Of a DNA stretch of 64,000 nt, positions 44,058 to 54,600 are shown one piece after another. This stretch comes from Anaerococcus nagyae (lineage in GTDB: Bacteria; Bacillota; Clostridia; Tissierellales; Peptoniphilaceae), in assembly GCF_017874535.1 (NCBI RefSeq), contig NZ_JAGGLS010000002.1, forward strand, positions 1 to 64,000, given 5' to 3'. Below the pieces are notes generated by a model, which saw only the letters and a program-made list of their open reading frames with translations, was not told the origin of the DNA and searched no databases. Numbering within the stretch: the stretch's first letter is position 1; every line of letters starts with the position of its first letter. The position numbers and the translations under genes are program-made.

Positions 44058-44923
44058 ATGGAAAAATAATAAAATCTCAAAAAGAATTGTATTATGTAGA
44101 AACTTCTGAAAATATTTTTATGTGTAAAGCTCGTGGCAATTTTAGAAAAAGAGGTATAAAACCTTTGGTTGGAGATAATGCTCTTATAGAAATACAAGAA
44201 GAAGACAAAGCTTATATTATAGAAATATTAGAAAGAAAAAATGAGATAAAGAGACCTAATATAGCTAATATAGATCAAATGCTTATTTTTGTAACTATAA
44301 ATGATCCACCTCTTAATTTATATAATCTTGATAAATACCTTGCAATGTGTGAGCATGAAAATATAGACGTAGTAATTGTTCTTAGTAAAAAAGATCTAGC
44401 TAAAGATAATAAAATTAAAGAATTAACTAAAATTTATGAAAATTTAGATTATAAAGTATTAAGTCTAGATAACTATAATGATTTTCCCAAAAAAGACATT
44501 ACGGAAATACTAGAAGGAAAAACTTCTGCAGTTTCTGGAGCCTCAGGAGTAGGAAAGAGTACTTTTTTAAATAATCTAGTGGATAAAGATTTAGAAATAG
44601 GTGAGATATCTGATAAATTAAAAAGGGGCAAAAATACTACCCGTCATACAGAAATTTTTAGTATAAATCCACAAACTTATATATTTGATACTCCAGGATT
44701 TGATAGTTTTGACTTTGATTTTATAGAAGATGAAAATAATCTAAAATATTGTTTTAGAGAAATGTCTATTAGCAATTGTAGATTTAATAATTGTAACCAT
44801 ATCAATGAACCAAATTGTTCTGTAAAAGAAAAAGTTGAAAATGGTGACATTGCTAAAAGTAGATATGATAATTATGTTTTATTGTTTAAAGAACTTAAAG
44901 AAAGGCGAGAAAATAAATGGTAG
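44054..44923 (+). CDS. rsgA: Ribosome small-subunit GTPase RsgA
   Basis: The 289-residue circularly permuted GTPase has G4 (VLSKKDL) before G1 (GASGVGKST, about 162-170) and G3 (DTPGFD). An N-terminal OB fold precedes them and a C-terminal zinc-binding knuckle follows (CRFNNCNHINEPNCSV). It checks maturation of the 30S subunit. It overlaps prkC by 4 bases and rpe by 7, the standard prkC-rsgA-rpe order. Confidence 0.95.
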   Translation: MNGKIIKSQKELYYVETSENIFMCKARGNFRKRGIKPLVGDNALIEIQEEDKAYIIEILERKNEIKRPNIANIDQMLIFVTINDPPLNLYNLDKYLAMCEHENIDVVIVLSKKDLAKDNKIKELTKIYENLDYKVLSLDNYNDFPKKDITEILEGKTSAVSGASGVGKSTFLNNLVDKDLEIGEISDKLKRGKNTTRHTEIFSINPQTYIFDTPGFDSFDFDFIEDENNLKYCFREMSISNCRFNNCNHINEPNCSVKEKVENGDIAKSRYDNYVLLFKELKERRENKW

Positions 44924-45582
44924 AACTAGCTCCTTCAATTTTAAGTTGTAATTTTGCAAATTTGGAAGCTGATATTGAAAAGACAAAAGGAACTGATTTA
45001 AAGAATCTTCATATAGATGTTATGGATGGATTATTTGTACCAAACATTTCCTTTGGATTTAAAGTTATAGAGGATATTAGAAAAAAGAATGATTATTACT
45101 TTGATACGCATGCTATGATTGAAGAACCTATAAGGTATGTAGAAGAATTTAAAAAATCTGGTGTTGATAGATTAACTATACACTATGAAGCGTGCAAAGA
45201 TCTAGATAAAACTATTAGTGTCGTTAAAGATTCTGGAATGGAAGTTGGTCTAACCTTTAAACCTGCCACTGATATTAATCTTGTAATACCATATTTAGAC
45301 AAAATTGATTTAGTCTTAGTTATGAGTGTAGAGCCTGGCTTTGGCGGACAAAGCTTCATGGAAGATTCTCTAGATAAGATAAAAATTTTAAGAGAGTATA
45401 TTGATAAAAATAATCTAGATTGCCTTATAGAAGTAGATGGTGGAATTAAGACTACAAATGTGGAAAAAGCCATAGATGCAGGGGCTGATCTAATTGTATC
45501 TGGATCTGATATTTTTGGAAAAGATATAAAAAATCAAATAGATAAATATTATAAAATATTTGAGAAAAAGTCACTTTCATAG
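44917..45582 (+). CDS. rpe: Ribulose-phosphate 3-epimerase
   Basis: The 221-residue TIM-barrel protein has HIDVMDGLFVPNISFG, FDTHAMIEEP, VMSVEPGFGGQSF and EVDGGIK, with the catalytic Asp pair and metal-binding His/Asp in place. It interconverts ribulose-5-phosphate and xylulose-5-phosphate. It ends the def to rpe operon; its last codons form the left arm of the terminator. Confidence 0.95.
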   Translation: MVELAPSILSCNFANLEADIEKTKGTDLKNLHIDVMDGLFVPNISFGFKVIEDIRKKNDYYFDTHAMIEEPIRYVEEFKKSGVDRLTIHYEACKDLDKTISVVKDSGMEVGLTFKPATDINLVIPYLDKIDLVLVMSVEPGFGGQSFMEDSLDKIKILREYIDKNNLDCLIEVDGGIKTTNVEKAIDAGADLIVSGSDIFGKDIKNQIDKYYKIFEKKSLS

Positions 45583-45593
45583 TGGCTTTTTTT
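45565..45593 (+). terminator. Terminator of the def-rpe operon
   Basis: AAAAAGTCACT pairs with AGTGGCTTTTT (one G-T pair) around TTCAT, followed by more T. It overlaps the rpe stop codon. Confidence 0.85.
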
Positions 45594-45647
45594 AATACAT
45601 GGGTATGTATATACAAACGTAAAGTTTAGAAAATTAAGGAGAAAATA

Positions 45648-47777
45648 ATGGCGAATAAAGAAGATAAGAATCAAAAATATGATTTTAAAAAGGCTCCCCT
45701 AACTCCACCAGACATAGATAAAGTAGAGCAAGTAAAAGATAATGCAAAGCAAAAAGATCTAGAAACCAATAAAGTAGATAACAAGGGTAAAGCTTTTACA
45801 ACAAACAAAGGCCTAAAAATGGCTGAAGATGAATTTTCATTAAAGGCTGGTAGACGTGGACCAACTCTTTTAGAGGATTTTCATTTAAGAGAAAAAATAA
45901 TGCACTTTGACCATGAGAGGATTCCAGAAAGAATAGTTCATGCTCGTGGTGTAGGAGCTCATGGTGTATTTAAATGTACAAAAGATATGAGTGAATATAC
46001 AAAAGCTTCATTATTTACACAAGAAGGTAAAGAAACTCCACTATTTACAAGAATTTCTACAGTAGCAGGATTTAGAGGTTCAACAGATACTCCCCGTGAT
46101 GTACGTGGATTTGCTTTAAAATTTTATACTGATGAAGGAAACTACGATATAGTAGGAAATAATATTCCAGTTTTCTTTATTCAAGATGCTATAAAATTCC
46201 CTGATTTTGTGCATGCTGTAAAACCAGAACCAGATACAGAAGTACCACAGGCTCAATCAGCTCATGATACATTTTGGGACTTTGTTTCAAAAAATCAAGA
46301 GTCAGCACATACTGTAATGTGGGCTATGAGTGATAGAGCTATACCACTTAGTCTACGTATGATGGATGGATTTGCTGTTCACACATTTAGATTTGTAAAT
46401 GCTGAAGGAAAAGGAACATTTGTTCGTTTCCAATGGAATCCTCAACTAGGAGTGCACTCTAGGGTTTGGGACGAAACGTTAAAAGTTTCAGGCAATGATC
46501 CAGATAGCCAAAGGAAAGATTTATACGATGCAATTGACGAAGGAAACTATCCAGTATGGGACTTTTGTGTTCAACTTTTGCCAGAAGAAAAAGAATTTGA
46601 CTATCCATTTGATATCCTAGATCCAACAAAAGTATGGCCTGAAGAAGATATACCAAAAGTAAAAATCGGTGAAATCACACTAAATAGAAATGTTGATAAC
46701 TACTTTGCAGAAACAGAACAAGTTGCTTTTAATCCGGGAAATGTTGTACCAGGAATTGATTTTTCAAATGACCCATTACTACAAGGTAGATTATTCTCAT
46801 ATACAGATACACAATTATTAAGACTTGGTGGTCCAAACTTTGCACAAATTCCAATAAATAGACCAATTTCTGAAGTTCATAATAACCAAAGAGATGGATG
46901 GCATCAACATATGATAAATAAAGGACCAGTATCCTATCATAAATCGGCAATTGATGATCAATCTCCATACTATGAAAGTCCAGAAAATGGTGGCTACGAA
47001 CACTACCAAGAAAAAATAGATGGAAGAGCTATAAAAGATCGTGATGATAGCTTTAGAGATCATTTTAGTCAAGCAACATCTTTCTATAAATCATTAAGTA
47101 AAGTAGAGCAAGAACATATCAAAAATGCATTTTCATTCGAGCTTTCAAAAGTAAAAAGACCAGAAATTAGACAAAATGTGGTAGATATGTTTGCAAATGT
47201 AGATAAAGATATGGCAACAGAAATTGCTAAAAATGTTGGGGCGGATACTCCAAACGCTGAGAGAGGATTTGATCCAGTAGGTATTAAGGCAAGTAAAGAA
47301 GCATTAGAAGTAAAAATGCCAGAATTTTCACAAGAAAATACTATTTTTAAACCAGATACTTTAAAAGTAGGAATTTATTCTGATAGTGACGATGATTTTG
47401 ACTTTAAGTCTTTAGTAAAATCAATAAAGAATAGTAAAGCAAAAGCAGAAATAATACAAGCGGATTTACAAGATACTAAGGATGGCGTAATGGTAACTCA
47501 TAGATACGAGACAATCCATCCAGTATTAGAAGATGCTTTAATCATAGTAGTACCAGAAAAACCAAGTCATGAATTTAGCAAAAATGTTGGTGAATTTGCA
47601 AAGGAAACATTTAAGCACTACAAACCTCTTTGGATAATAGGTGATGCAAGTGATATTCTATCAGATGACCAACAAAAGGCTGATGGAGTAATGGTTACTA
47701 AAGATAGCAAAGATATTGATAAATTTATAGAAAACTTAACAAAACAAAGATTCTGGGATAGAGATGGCTCTAACTAG
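45648..47777 (+). CDS. Large-subunit (clade 2) haem catalase
   Basis: The 709-residue protein has a full catalase core with catalytic H98 (IVHARGVGAHG), N172 (VGNNIPVFF) and proximal haem-ligand Y385 (FSYTDTQLLRLGGPN). A C-terminal flavodoxin/DJ-1-like domain (about 585-705) marks the large HPII-type catalases. It destroys hydrogen peroxide. In a fermentative anaerobe without visible haem synthesis this implies haem uptake. Codon use matches its neighbours, so recent transfer is not obvious. AAGGAGA precedes the ATG. No PerR-type operator was found in the 65-base upstream gap. Confidence 0.93.
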   Translation: MANKEDKNQKYDFKKAPLTPPDIDKVEQVKDNAKQKDLETNKVDNKGKAFTTNKGLKMAEDEFSLKAGRRGPTLLEDFHLREKIMHFDHERIPERIVHARGVGAHGVFKCTKDMSEYTKASLFTQEGKETPLFTRISTVAGFRGSTDTPRDVRGFALKFYTDEGNYDIVGNNIPVFFIQDAIKFPDFVHAVKPEPDTEVPQAQSAHDTFWDFVSKNQESAHTVMWAMSDRAIPLSLRMMDGFAVHTFRFVNAEGKGTFVRFQWNPQLGVHSRVWDETLKVSGNDPDSQRKDLYDAIDEGNYPVWDFCVQLLPEEKEFDYPFDILDPTKVWPEEDIPKVKIGEITLNRNVDNYFAETEQVAFNPGNVVPGIDFSNDPLLQGRLFSYTDTQLLRLGGPNFAQIPINRPISEVHNNQRDGWHQHMINKGPVSYHKSAIDDQSPYYESPENGGYEHYQEKIDGRAIKDRDDSFRDHFSQATSFYKSLSKVEQEHIKNAFSFELSKVKRPEIRQNVVDMFANVDKDMATEIAKNVGADTPNAERGFDPVGIKASKEALEVKMPEFSQENTIFKPDTLKVGIYSDSDDDFDFKSLVKSIKNSKAKAEIIQADLQDTKDGVMVTHRYETIHPVLEDALIIVVPEKPSHEFSKNVGEFAKETFKHYKPLWIIGDASDILSDDQQKADGVMVTKDSKDIDKFIENLTKQRFWDRDGSN

Positions 47778-47787
47778 ATAAAAAAAG

Positions 47788-47825
47788 ACCACTGGGCGGT
47801 AAATCCTACCTAGTGGTTTTTATTT
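47788..47825 (+). terminator. Catalase gene terminator
   Basis: ACCACTGGG pairs with CCTAGTGGT (one wobble pair) and T residues follow. Confidence 0.75.
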
Positions 47826-47836
47826 TGAATTCAAAA

Positions 47837-47862
47837 TAAAAAAAGCATCTAATTATGCTTTT
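47837..47862 (-). terminator. rpmB terminator (minus strand)
   Basis: On the minus strand AAAAGCAT and ATGCTTTT form an 8-bp stem around the rpmB stop codon, followed by seven T. Confidence 0.65.
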
Positions 47863-48041
47863 TGTACTCTTCCAGATTTTAAACATTTAGTACATACGTT
47901 GATTGATTTTGGAGATCCATCTACTATAGCCCTAACTTTATGCACGTTTGGTTTAAAAGTTCTGTTGACACCTTTGTGTGAGAAAGTAACTGATTTACCT
48001 GATTTTACCCCTTTACCACAAATATCACATGAATTTGCCAT
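47853..48041 (-). CDS. rpmB: 50S ribosomal protein L28
   Basis: The 62-residue protein begins ANSCDICGKGVKSGKSVTFS and has two zinc-type pairs (CDIC and CTKC), RTFKPNVHKVR and a C-terminal GRVQKA. The ATG at 48041 is preferred because AGGAGGTG lies 8 bases before it; the upstream in-frame ATG at 48050 would overlap that site. It is monocistronic, with its own promoter at 48080-48108, and is convergent with the catalase gene. Confidence 0.95.
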   Translation of the reverse strand: MANSCDICGKGVKSGKSVTFSHKGVNRTFKPNVHKVRAIVDGSPKSINVCTKCLKSGRVQKA

Positions 48042-48079
48042 ATAAAACACCTCCTAGCTTTTTACGATTAATCTTTATT

Positions 48080-48108
48080 ATTTTACCAAAAGATTGGTTA
48101 AATTACAA
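48080..48108 (-). promoter_or_regulatory. rpmB promoter
   Basis: On the minus strand TTGTAA, a 17-base spacer and TAAAAT preceded by TGG (extended -10). Confidence 0.65.
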
Positions 48109-48197
48109 ATTTTTTTAAACAAAACAAAGATATTAAATTAAGGTATAATAGATTAATAGAAAACTTTGATTTAAATTGTTTAAATCTAGGAGGAAAT

Positions 48198-49100
48198 ATG
48201 GACTTAAAATCTATATATGAGGGCAAAAAATTCGGAGAAATCCTATTTTGTGAGCCTTTAAAAGACTATACAACATGGGGCATAGGTGGCCCAGCTGATG
48301 TACTGGTAAAGCCTCATAATGAAAAAGAATTACAGGACTTACTTATATTTAATAATGAAAATAAAATTCATACAACTGTTATAGGCAGAGGATCCAACCT
48401 ACTTATTACAGATAAGGGAATAAGAGGATGTGTTCTCGTACTAGCTGATAATTACGACTGTATAAGCTTAGAGGATACAGAGCTTACAGTTCTTGCTGGA
48501 ACTAAGCTAAATAAGGCAGCTTTATATGCTATAGAAAATAAACTAACAGGAATGGAAGAAGTTTCAGGCATACCAGGATCTGTTGGTGGAGCAGTTGCTA
48601 TGAATGCGGGTGCTTACAATAGAGAAATCAAGGATATATGTATAAACGTAAAGGCTTTTGATTTATCAGGAAATGAATATAACTTTACAAATGATGAAAT
48701 GAATTTTTCTTATAGGCATTCTAAGATTTTTGAACAAGATCTCATAGTTTCATCTGCAACTTTTAAACTTTTTTATGATACTGAAAATAAAGCAGAAGAA
48801 AAATATGATGACTATACAAATAGACGCGAAACAAAGCAACCTTTAGATAAAAAATCCGCAGGATCAACCTTCAAAAGGCCAGAAGGATCCTATGCTTCTA
48901 AGTTAATAGATGAATGTGGTTTACGTGGCTACAGAGTAGGAGATTGCCAAGTTAGCGAGAAACACTGTGGATTTATTATAAATACTGGTGATGCAACAAG
49001 TCGTGAAATGCTTGATTTCATAGAAGAAGTTGCAGGAATTGTAAAAGAAAAAACTGGCTTTACTTTAGAACGCGAGGTTAAATTAATCGGAGATTTATAA
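48198..49100 (+). CDS. murB: UDP-N-acetylenolpyruvoylglucosamine reductase
   Basis: The 300-residue FAD enzyme has TTWGIGGPADVLVKP, VIGRGSNLLI, EVSGIPGSVGGAVAMNAGAY, KSAGSTFKRPEGSYA (catalytic Ser region) and SEKHCGFIIN. It reduces the enolpyruvyl group to give UDP-MurNAc in peptidoglycan synthesis. The length and lack of the third-domain insertion fit type II MurB. CTAGGAGGA precedes the ATG, and a TATAAT at 48144 is a likely -10. It overlaps rapZ by one base, the usual murB-rapZ order in Firmicutes. Confidence 0.95.
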   Translation: MDLKSIYEGKKFGEILFCEPLKDYTTWGIGGPADVLVKPHNEKELQDLLIFNNENKIHTTVIGRGSNLLITDKGIRGCVLVLADNYDCISLEDTELTVLAGTKLNKAALYAIENKLTGMEEVSGIPGSVGGAVAMNAGAYNREIKDICINVKAFDLSGNEYNFTNDEMNFSYRHSKIFEQDLIVSSATFKLFYDTENKAEEKYDDYTNRRETKQPLDKKSAGSTFKRPEGSYASKLIDECGLRGYRVGDCQVSEKHCGFIINTGDATSREMLDFIEEVAGIVKEKTGFTLEREVKLIGDL

Positions 49101-49948
49101 TGAAGCTTAAAATAATTACTGGTTTAAGTGGTTCTGGAAAAACTACAGCTCTTAGAACATATGAAGATATGGGATACTATGCGATGGATAATGTTCCGGC
49201 ATATTTGATAGAAAAATTTATTGAGCTTAATAAGATGCAGGAAAGCCCTATAGAAAAAATGGCAGTAGTAATAGACTTTAGATCTCACACCTTAGATAAT
49301 GATATTAATAAATCATTATTAAATTTAAAAGAGAAGAATCCAGATACTGAAATAATTTATTTATATTGTAATGATAGAGAAATTTTAAAAAGATATAACG
49401 AACTAAGGCGACCTCATCCTTTAGGTGAATTTGGTAATGTTTCAGATGGGATTATTAAGGAAAGAGAGTATTTAAAGTCTATTATGAAAGTTTCAGATAG
49501 ATTTATAGATACTAGTAATTATACAGCAAAAGAACTAAGGAAAGTTATAGAAGACTCATCGTATAAAAAAGACAAGATGATAGTAAATATCTTATCTTTT
49601 GGTTACAAGAATGGAATGAGTGAAGACTTTGATTTCGTTTTTGATATGAGATTTTTACCTAATCCATTTTACATAGATGAGCTAAAAGATTTAAATGGAA
49701 CTAATATTAAGCTTAAGAATTATCTGGATCAGTTTGAAATTATAAATAAGGTAGAAAATGATATTTATGATTTTATAAATAACTTGATTCCAGAATTTAT
49801 AAATCAAGGTAAAAATACTATAACTATAGCCTTTGGTTGTACTGGTGGTAAGCACCGTTCGGTTTACATGGCTGAGCGCATGTATGAAAGAATGAAGAAT
49901 GATGATTATATAATAATCAAAAAACACAGAGATAAGGATAAATGGTGA
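49100..49948 (+). CDS. rapZ: RNase adapter protein RapZ/nucleotide-binding YvcJ
   Basis: The 282-residue protein has Walker A GLSGSGKTT at the N-terminus and the C-terminal GCTGGKHRSVYMAER pattern of the RapZ/YvcJ family, with DMRFLPNPFY between them. In Bacillus YvcJ binds nucleotides and affects competence; in E. coli RapZ senses glucosamine-6-phosphate. It abuts murB and, as usual, precedes whiA, but the yvcK gene normally between them is absent here. Confidence 0.93.
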   Translation: MKLKIITGLSGSGKTTALRTYEDMGYYAMDNVPAYLIEKFIELNKMQESPIEKMAVVIDFRSHTLDNDINKSLLNLKEKNPDTEIIYLYCNDREILKRYNELRRPHPLGEFGNVSDGIIKEREYLKSIMKVSDRFIDTSNYTAKELRKVIEDSSYKKDKMIVNILSFGYKNGMSEDFDFVFDMRFLPNPFYIDELKDLNGTNIKLKNYLDQFEIINKVENDIYDFINNLIPEFINQGKNTITIAFGCTGGKHRSVYMAERMYERMKNDDYIIIKKHRDKDKW

Positions 49949-49949
49949 A

Positions 49950-50666
49950 ATGCAGTATTACAAAAGACTACCTTTAGAAAATGTTAAAAACGCCAGAGAA
50001 CTTGGTGGAGTACCAACAATGGATGGCAAGGTCATCAAATGGAACAAGTTCTTAAGGACAGCTACTCTTGATGATATTAGTTTAGAGGAAATTAAAATTT
50101 TAAAGGATTATGGAGTTGAGTCTGTAATTGACTTAAGACGTGAAGGAGAAATCCCTTTTGATAGTGAAAGTCATAAAAATATAAAAGAAAATTTTAACTT
50201 CAATCATATTTCCCTAGCTCCGAATGAAGAATTTACTAAAGAACAAATCAGACAGATTATGGATAGAGAGGTCTCAGTAGGAGCTACATATAGAAACTTG
50301 ATTGACAACTTCCCTAAAATTAGACAAATAATGGATGTATTTGCTAATACTAACGGTATTACACTCTTTCACTGTCAAGAAGGTAAGGATAGAACAGGAA
50401 TTGTATCGATGATATTGATGGGTATAGCTAATGTTGGTAGAGCAGATATAATAGCTGATTATGAAATTTCCTCAGCCTATCTTGGGTACATAGAAAGATA
50501 TGATGAGAATGAGCCTTATTCAGTATTTAGGATAACAAATCCTTATTACATGAAAGAAGCTTATGAATATATAGAACGTAAGTATAAGAGTTTTGATGAA
50601 TACTTGCTATATGCAAAAGTTGAGCAAGAAATTATAGATAAGGTAAGAGATAAATTATTAAGTTAA
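49950..50666 (+). CDS. Tyrosine-protein phosphatase (Y_phosphatase3 type)
   Basis: The 238-residue protein has the CX5R active site C142-x5-R148 in LFHCQEGKDRTG and the family N-terminus NARELGGVPTMDG, with VESVIDLRREGEIP. It belongs to the DSP-like tyrosine/lipid phosphatases. It follows rapZ by one base and precedes whiA by 9, taking the slot of the gluconeogenesis factor yvcK. Substrates may be phosphotyrosine proteins or phosphoinositide-like lipids. No tyrosine kinase gene is seen nearby. Confidence 0.9.
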   Translation: MQYYKRLPLENVKNARELGGVPTMDGKVIKWNKFLRTATLDDISLEEIKILKDYGVESVIDLRREGEIPFDSESHKNIKENFNFNHISLAPNEEFTKEQIRQIMDREVSVGATYRNLIDNFPKIRQIMDVFANTNGITLFHCQEGKDRTGIVSMILMGIANVGRADIIADYEISSAYLGYIERYDENEPYSVFRITNPYYMKEAYEYIERKYKSFDEYLLYAKVEQEIIDKVRDKLLS

Positions 50667-50675
50667 GGTGATCTT

Positions 50676-51578
50676 ATGTCTTTTTCGAAAAGATGTAAAA
50701 AAGAAGTATTAAAGAAACAATCAATCAATGCTATGGCCGAATTATTGTCCGTAGTATTTTTTATCGGTTCAATTAGAATATCAAATAGTAGTTATAAGAT
50801 AATATTTAAAACTTATTCTAATACTGAAGCTAGGTATATATATAACTTAATAAAAGAGTGCTACAACTATTCTTCAACTTTTGAAATAAAAGATATAGAA
50901 AATGAAGAAAAAGATAGACTTTTTACAGTTATTATAGAACAAAGCAATATATCAGAAGATATTATCGAAAAAAGTTATGGATTTTTTATAAGTAATGATG
51001 TGGATTTAGATGATGTTGCTTTTGACGACATAAAATCATATTTAAAAACTGCATTTGTCTTTAAAGGGTCAATTAATGACCCTCAAAGAGGGTATAATCT
51101 AGAAATATCAGTACAAGATATTAATCAATGCCATTTGTTGAGTGAATGTATGGATATATTTGAACTGAATCCAAAAGTAAATAATAAGAAAGATTCTTAT
51201 GTTGTTTATCTTAAAGATAGTGATAAGATATCAGACTTTTTAGCGATAATTGAAGCAAATAAATCTTTGTTTGAGCTAGAAAATGTTAGGGCTATGAAGT
51301 CTATAAGAAATAATATAAATAGACAGACAAATTTTGATAAGGCAAATATAGATAGGACTGTCCATGCGTCTGTTAAACAAGTTGATGCAATAAATTTACT
51401 AATATCAGAAGGATACTTTGATAGTTTATCAGATGATATGAAAGAGATTGCCAATTTAAGGATTGATAATCCTTATGCATCAATTGAGGAATTAGGTGCT
51501 ATGGTCAATCCACCTATGAGCAAGTCTAAAGTTAATTATCGCTTACAAAAGTTTATAAAAATAGCAGAAGACTTATGA
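50676..51578 (+). CDS. whiA: DNA-binding protein WhiA
   Basis: The 300-residue protein has the WhiA N-terminal LAGLIDADG-like fold (about 1-200, without catalytic residues) and a C-terminal helix-turn-helix with LRIDNPYASIEELGAM and SKSKVNYRLQKF. The basic start FSKRCKKEVLKK is typical. WhiA influences cell division and chromosome organisation. AAGGTGAT precedes the ATG. It lies in the conserved murB-rapZ-whiA cluster. Confidence 0.93.
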   Translation: MSFSKRCKKEVLKKQSINAMAELLSVVFFIGSIRISNSSYKIIFKTYSNTEARYIYNLIKECYNYSSTFEIKDIENEEKDRLFTVIIEQSNISEDIIEKSYGFFISNDVDLDDVAFDDIKSYLKTAFVFKGSINDPQRGYNLEISVQDINQCHLLSECMDIFELNPKVNNKKDSYVVYLKDSDKISDFLAIIEANKSLFELENVRAMKSIRNNINRQTNFDKANIDRTVHASVKQVDAINLLISEGYFDSLSDDMKEIANLRIDNPYASIEELGAMVNPPMSKSKVNYRLQKFIKIAEDL

Positions 51579-51603
51579 TAGATAGCTTTTATGAGGAGCA
51601 ATT

Positions 51604-54600
51604 ATGGAAAATAAATTTACCCATTTACATGTTCATACTGAATATTCACTTTTGGATGGATTTTCTAGAATCGATGATATTTTAGATAAAGCCCAAAGTT
51701 ATGGTATGGATAGCCTTGCTATAACAGATCATGGTCAGATGTATGGTGTTATAGAATTTTATAAAAAAGCAAAAGAACGTGGTATTAAACCAATTATTGG
51801 TTGTGAAGTTTACATATCTGATAAAGATCATCTTATAAAAGATCCTACTAATAAGCGTTACTACCACTTAATCCTCCTTGCAAAAAATAATAATGGATAT
51901 AAGAATCTTCTAAAAATAGTTTCAGAAGCTTATGTAAATGGATATTACTATAAGCCAAGAGTAGATTTAGATTTTATAAAAAAATATAGTGAGGATTTGA
52001 TAGCTTTAAGTGCTTGCTTAAGCGGAGAAGTAAGCCAGAGGATACTTGAGGGTGATATAGGAAAGGCATATGAAACTGCAAATAAGTATAAAGAAATATT
52101 TGGGAAAGGAAATTATTATTTAGAATTACAAAACCACGGACTTAATAAACAAGAAAAAGTCAATGAAGTTTTGGCAAAAATGCATGAAGATTTAGATATT
52201 GATCTAGTAGCAACTAATGATGTCCATTATATAAATAAGGAAGATAGTTACTATCAAGATGTTTTATTATGTATACAAACAGGTGCTTTGGTAAAAGATG
52301 AAGATAGAATGAAGATGCCATGTGATGAGTTTTATCTAAAGTCATCAGATGAGATGTATGCAATATTTAAAGACTACAAAGAAGCATTAGAAAATACTAA
52401 TAAAATTGCTCAAATGTGCAATGTAGAAATGGAATTTCATCACCCACATTTACCATATTTTTCAAAATTACCGGATGGATTATCTAATCTTGAATATTTA
52501 ACTCAATTAGTTGACGAAGGGCTTTCTCAAAAATATGAAAAAGTAAGTGAAGATATTAGGAAAAGAGCAACTAGAGAGATTAATGTTATTAATAGCATGG
52601 GCTATGTAGATTATTTTTTAATAGTATGGGACTTTGTGAGATTTGCAAAAGATAATGACATAGCAGTAGGGCCTGGGCGTGGTTCTGCTGCAGGGTCTCT
52701 AGTTTCTTATGCACTTGATATAACTCAGATTGATCCTTTAAAGTATAACCTTATCTTTGAAAGATTCCTCAACCCCGAAAGAGTGTCAATGCCTGATATA
52801 GATATAGACTTTGATTATGTAAGGCGTGATGAAGTTGTAGAATATGTAAATGAACTTTACGGTAGAGACCATGTATCCCAAATAGTTACCTTTGGTAGGA
52901 TGCAAGCTAGAAATGCTATTAGAGATGTGGGGCGCGTTTTAGATATTTCATATGCTAAAGTAGACAAAATTGCAAAGCTTATTCCGGCTGTTATAAATAT
53001 GACATTGGATCGAGCTTTGGAAGAATCTCCTAAATTTAAGGAAGCTTATGATAAAGATGCAGAAAGTAAAAGATTAATTGATACAGCAAAAAAACTTGAA
53101 GCTCTACCTCGCCATACGTCAATTCATGCTGCAGGTGTCGTAATTAGTAAGCAAGTCCTTACAGATATAGTTCCTTTGTCGATATCCAATGATCAGATTG
53201 TAACTCAATTTAATATGACTGAGATAGAGGAGTTAGGTCTATTAAAGATGGATTTTTTAGGCCTTCGAAATCTTACAGTTATCAAAGATACAATAAAAGA
53301 TGTTAAAACAAATCATGGAGTAGATATTGACATTGATAATATAGACGAAAATGATCCAAATATAATAAATCAGTTCAATAAAGCTAAAACTATAGGTCTT
53401 TTTCAATTTGAGTCAGCAGGAATGAGAAATTTCCTTAAGAATCTAAAACCTACAGTTTTTGATGATTTAGTTGCTGCCAATTCCTTATTTAGACCAGGTC
53501 CTATGGATGAAATTCCAACCTATATTCATAATAAAAATCATCCAGAAGATGTTTGGTATTTAGATAAAAAACTCAAACCAATTCTAGGAGTTACTTATGG
53601 AATAATAGTATACCAAGAGCAAGTTATGCAAATAGTTCAGCAATTAGGAGGGTTTTCATTAGGTGAAGCTGATAACCTAAGGAGAGCTATGAGTAAGAAA
53701 AAAATGGATGTTATGGAGGCTAATAGAGAAGTTTTTGTCAATGGAAAAATTGATGAAAATAAAGATGTAATTATTCCAGGATGTGTTAGAAATGGTGTAA
53801 GCGAAGGTGTTGCCAATAAAATTTATGATGAGATGATTTCTTTTGCTAAATACGCATTTAATAAGTCCCATTCAGCTGCTTACTCTCTTGTAGCAGTGCA
53901 AACAGCTTATCTTAAGTATTATTATCCAGAAGAATATATGGCAAACCTCATATCTTCTGTTATGGATAGTGCATCCAAGCTTTATTTATACGTGAATGAA
54001 GCAAAGAGTATGGACATAGATGTAATCGCACCAGATGTTAACCTATCATATAAAAAGTTTTTTGCTAAAGATGGAAAAATTATATTTGGACTTTCTGGTA
54101 TTAAAAATCTTGGTACAAACTTTATATCTGCTATTGAAGCAAGCCGTAAAGCAAACGGTAAATTTAAAAATTTTAAAGACTTTCTAGAAAGAGTTGAGGA
54201 ATATGATAGTAGAGCTTTAAATAAAAAGGGACTGGAGTCTTTGATTAAAGCTGGGGCCTTTGATAGTATGGGATATAAAAGATCAAGACTAATGGCTGTT
54301 TATGAGAAGGCTATGACTAATGTTCACGAAGGACAAAAAGTAAATGTAAAAGGTCAGATGAATTTACTTGATATGACTAGTAATAATGAAGCAAACGAAG
54401 ATATAAACTTACCAGATATAAATGAGTATCCTAAAAAAGTAAAGTTATCTTTAGAAAAAGATGTGTTAGGATTTTATATATCAGATCATCCTTTAAGCGA
54501 ATCAAGTGATAAGTTAAAGGATTTAGTAAATTTTAAGACAAATTATAAAGATGAACTTATGGATGATCAAATACAAAGTCTAGATAATAAATTTGTTACT

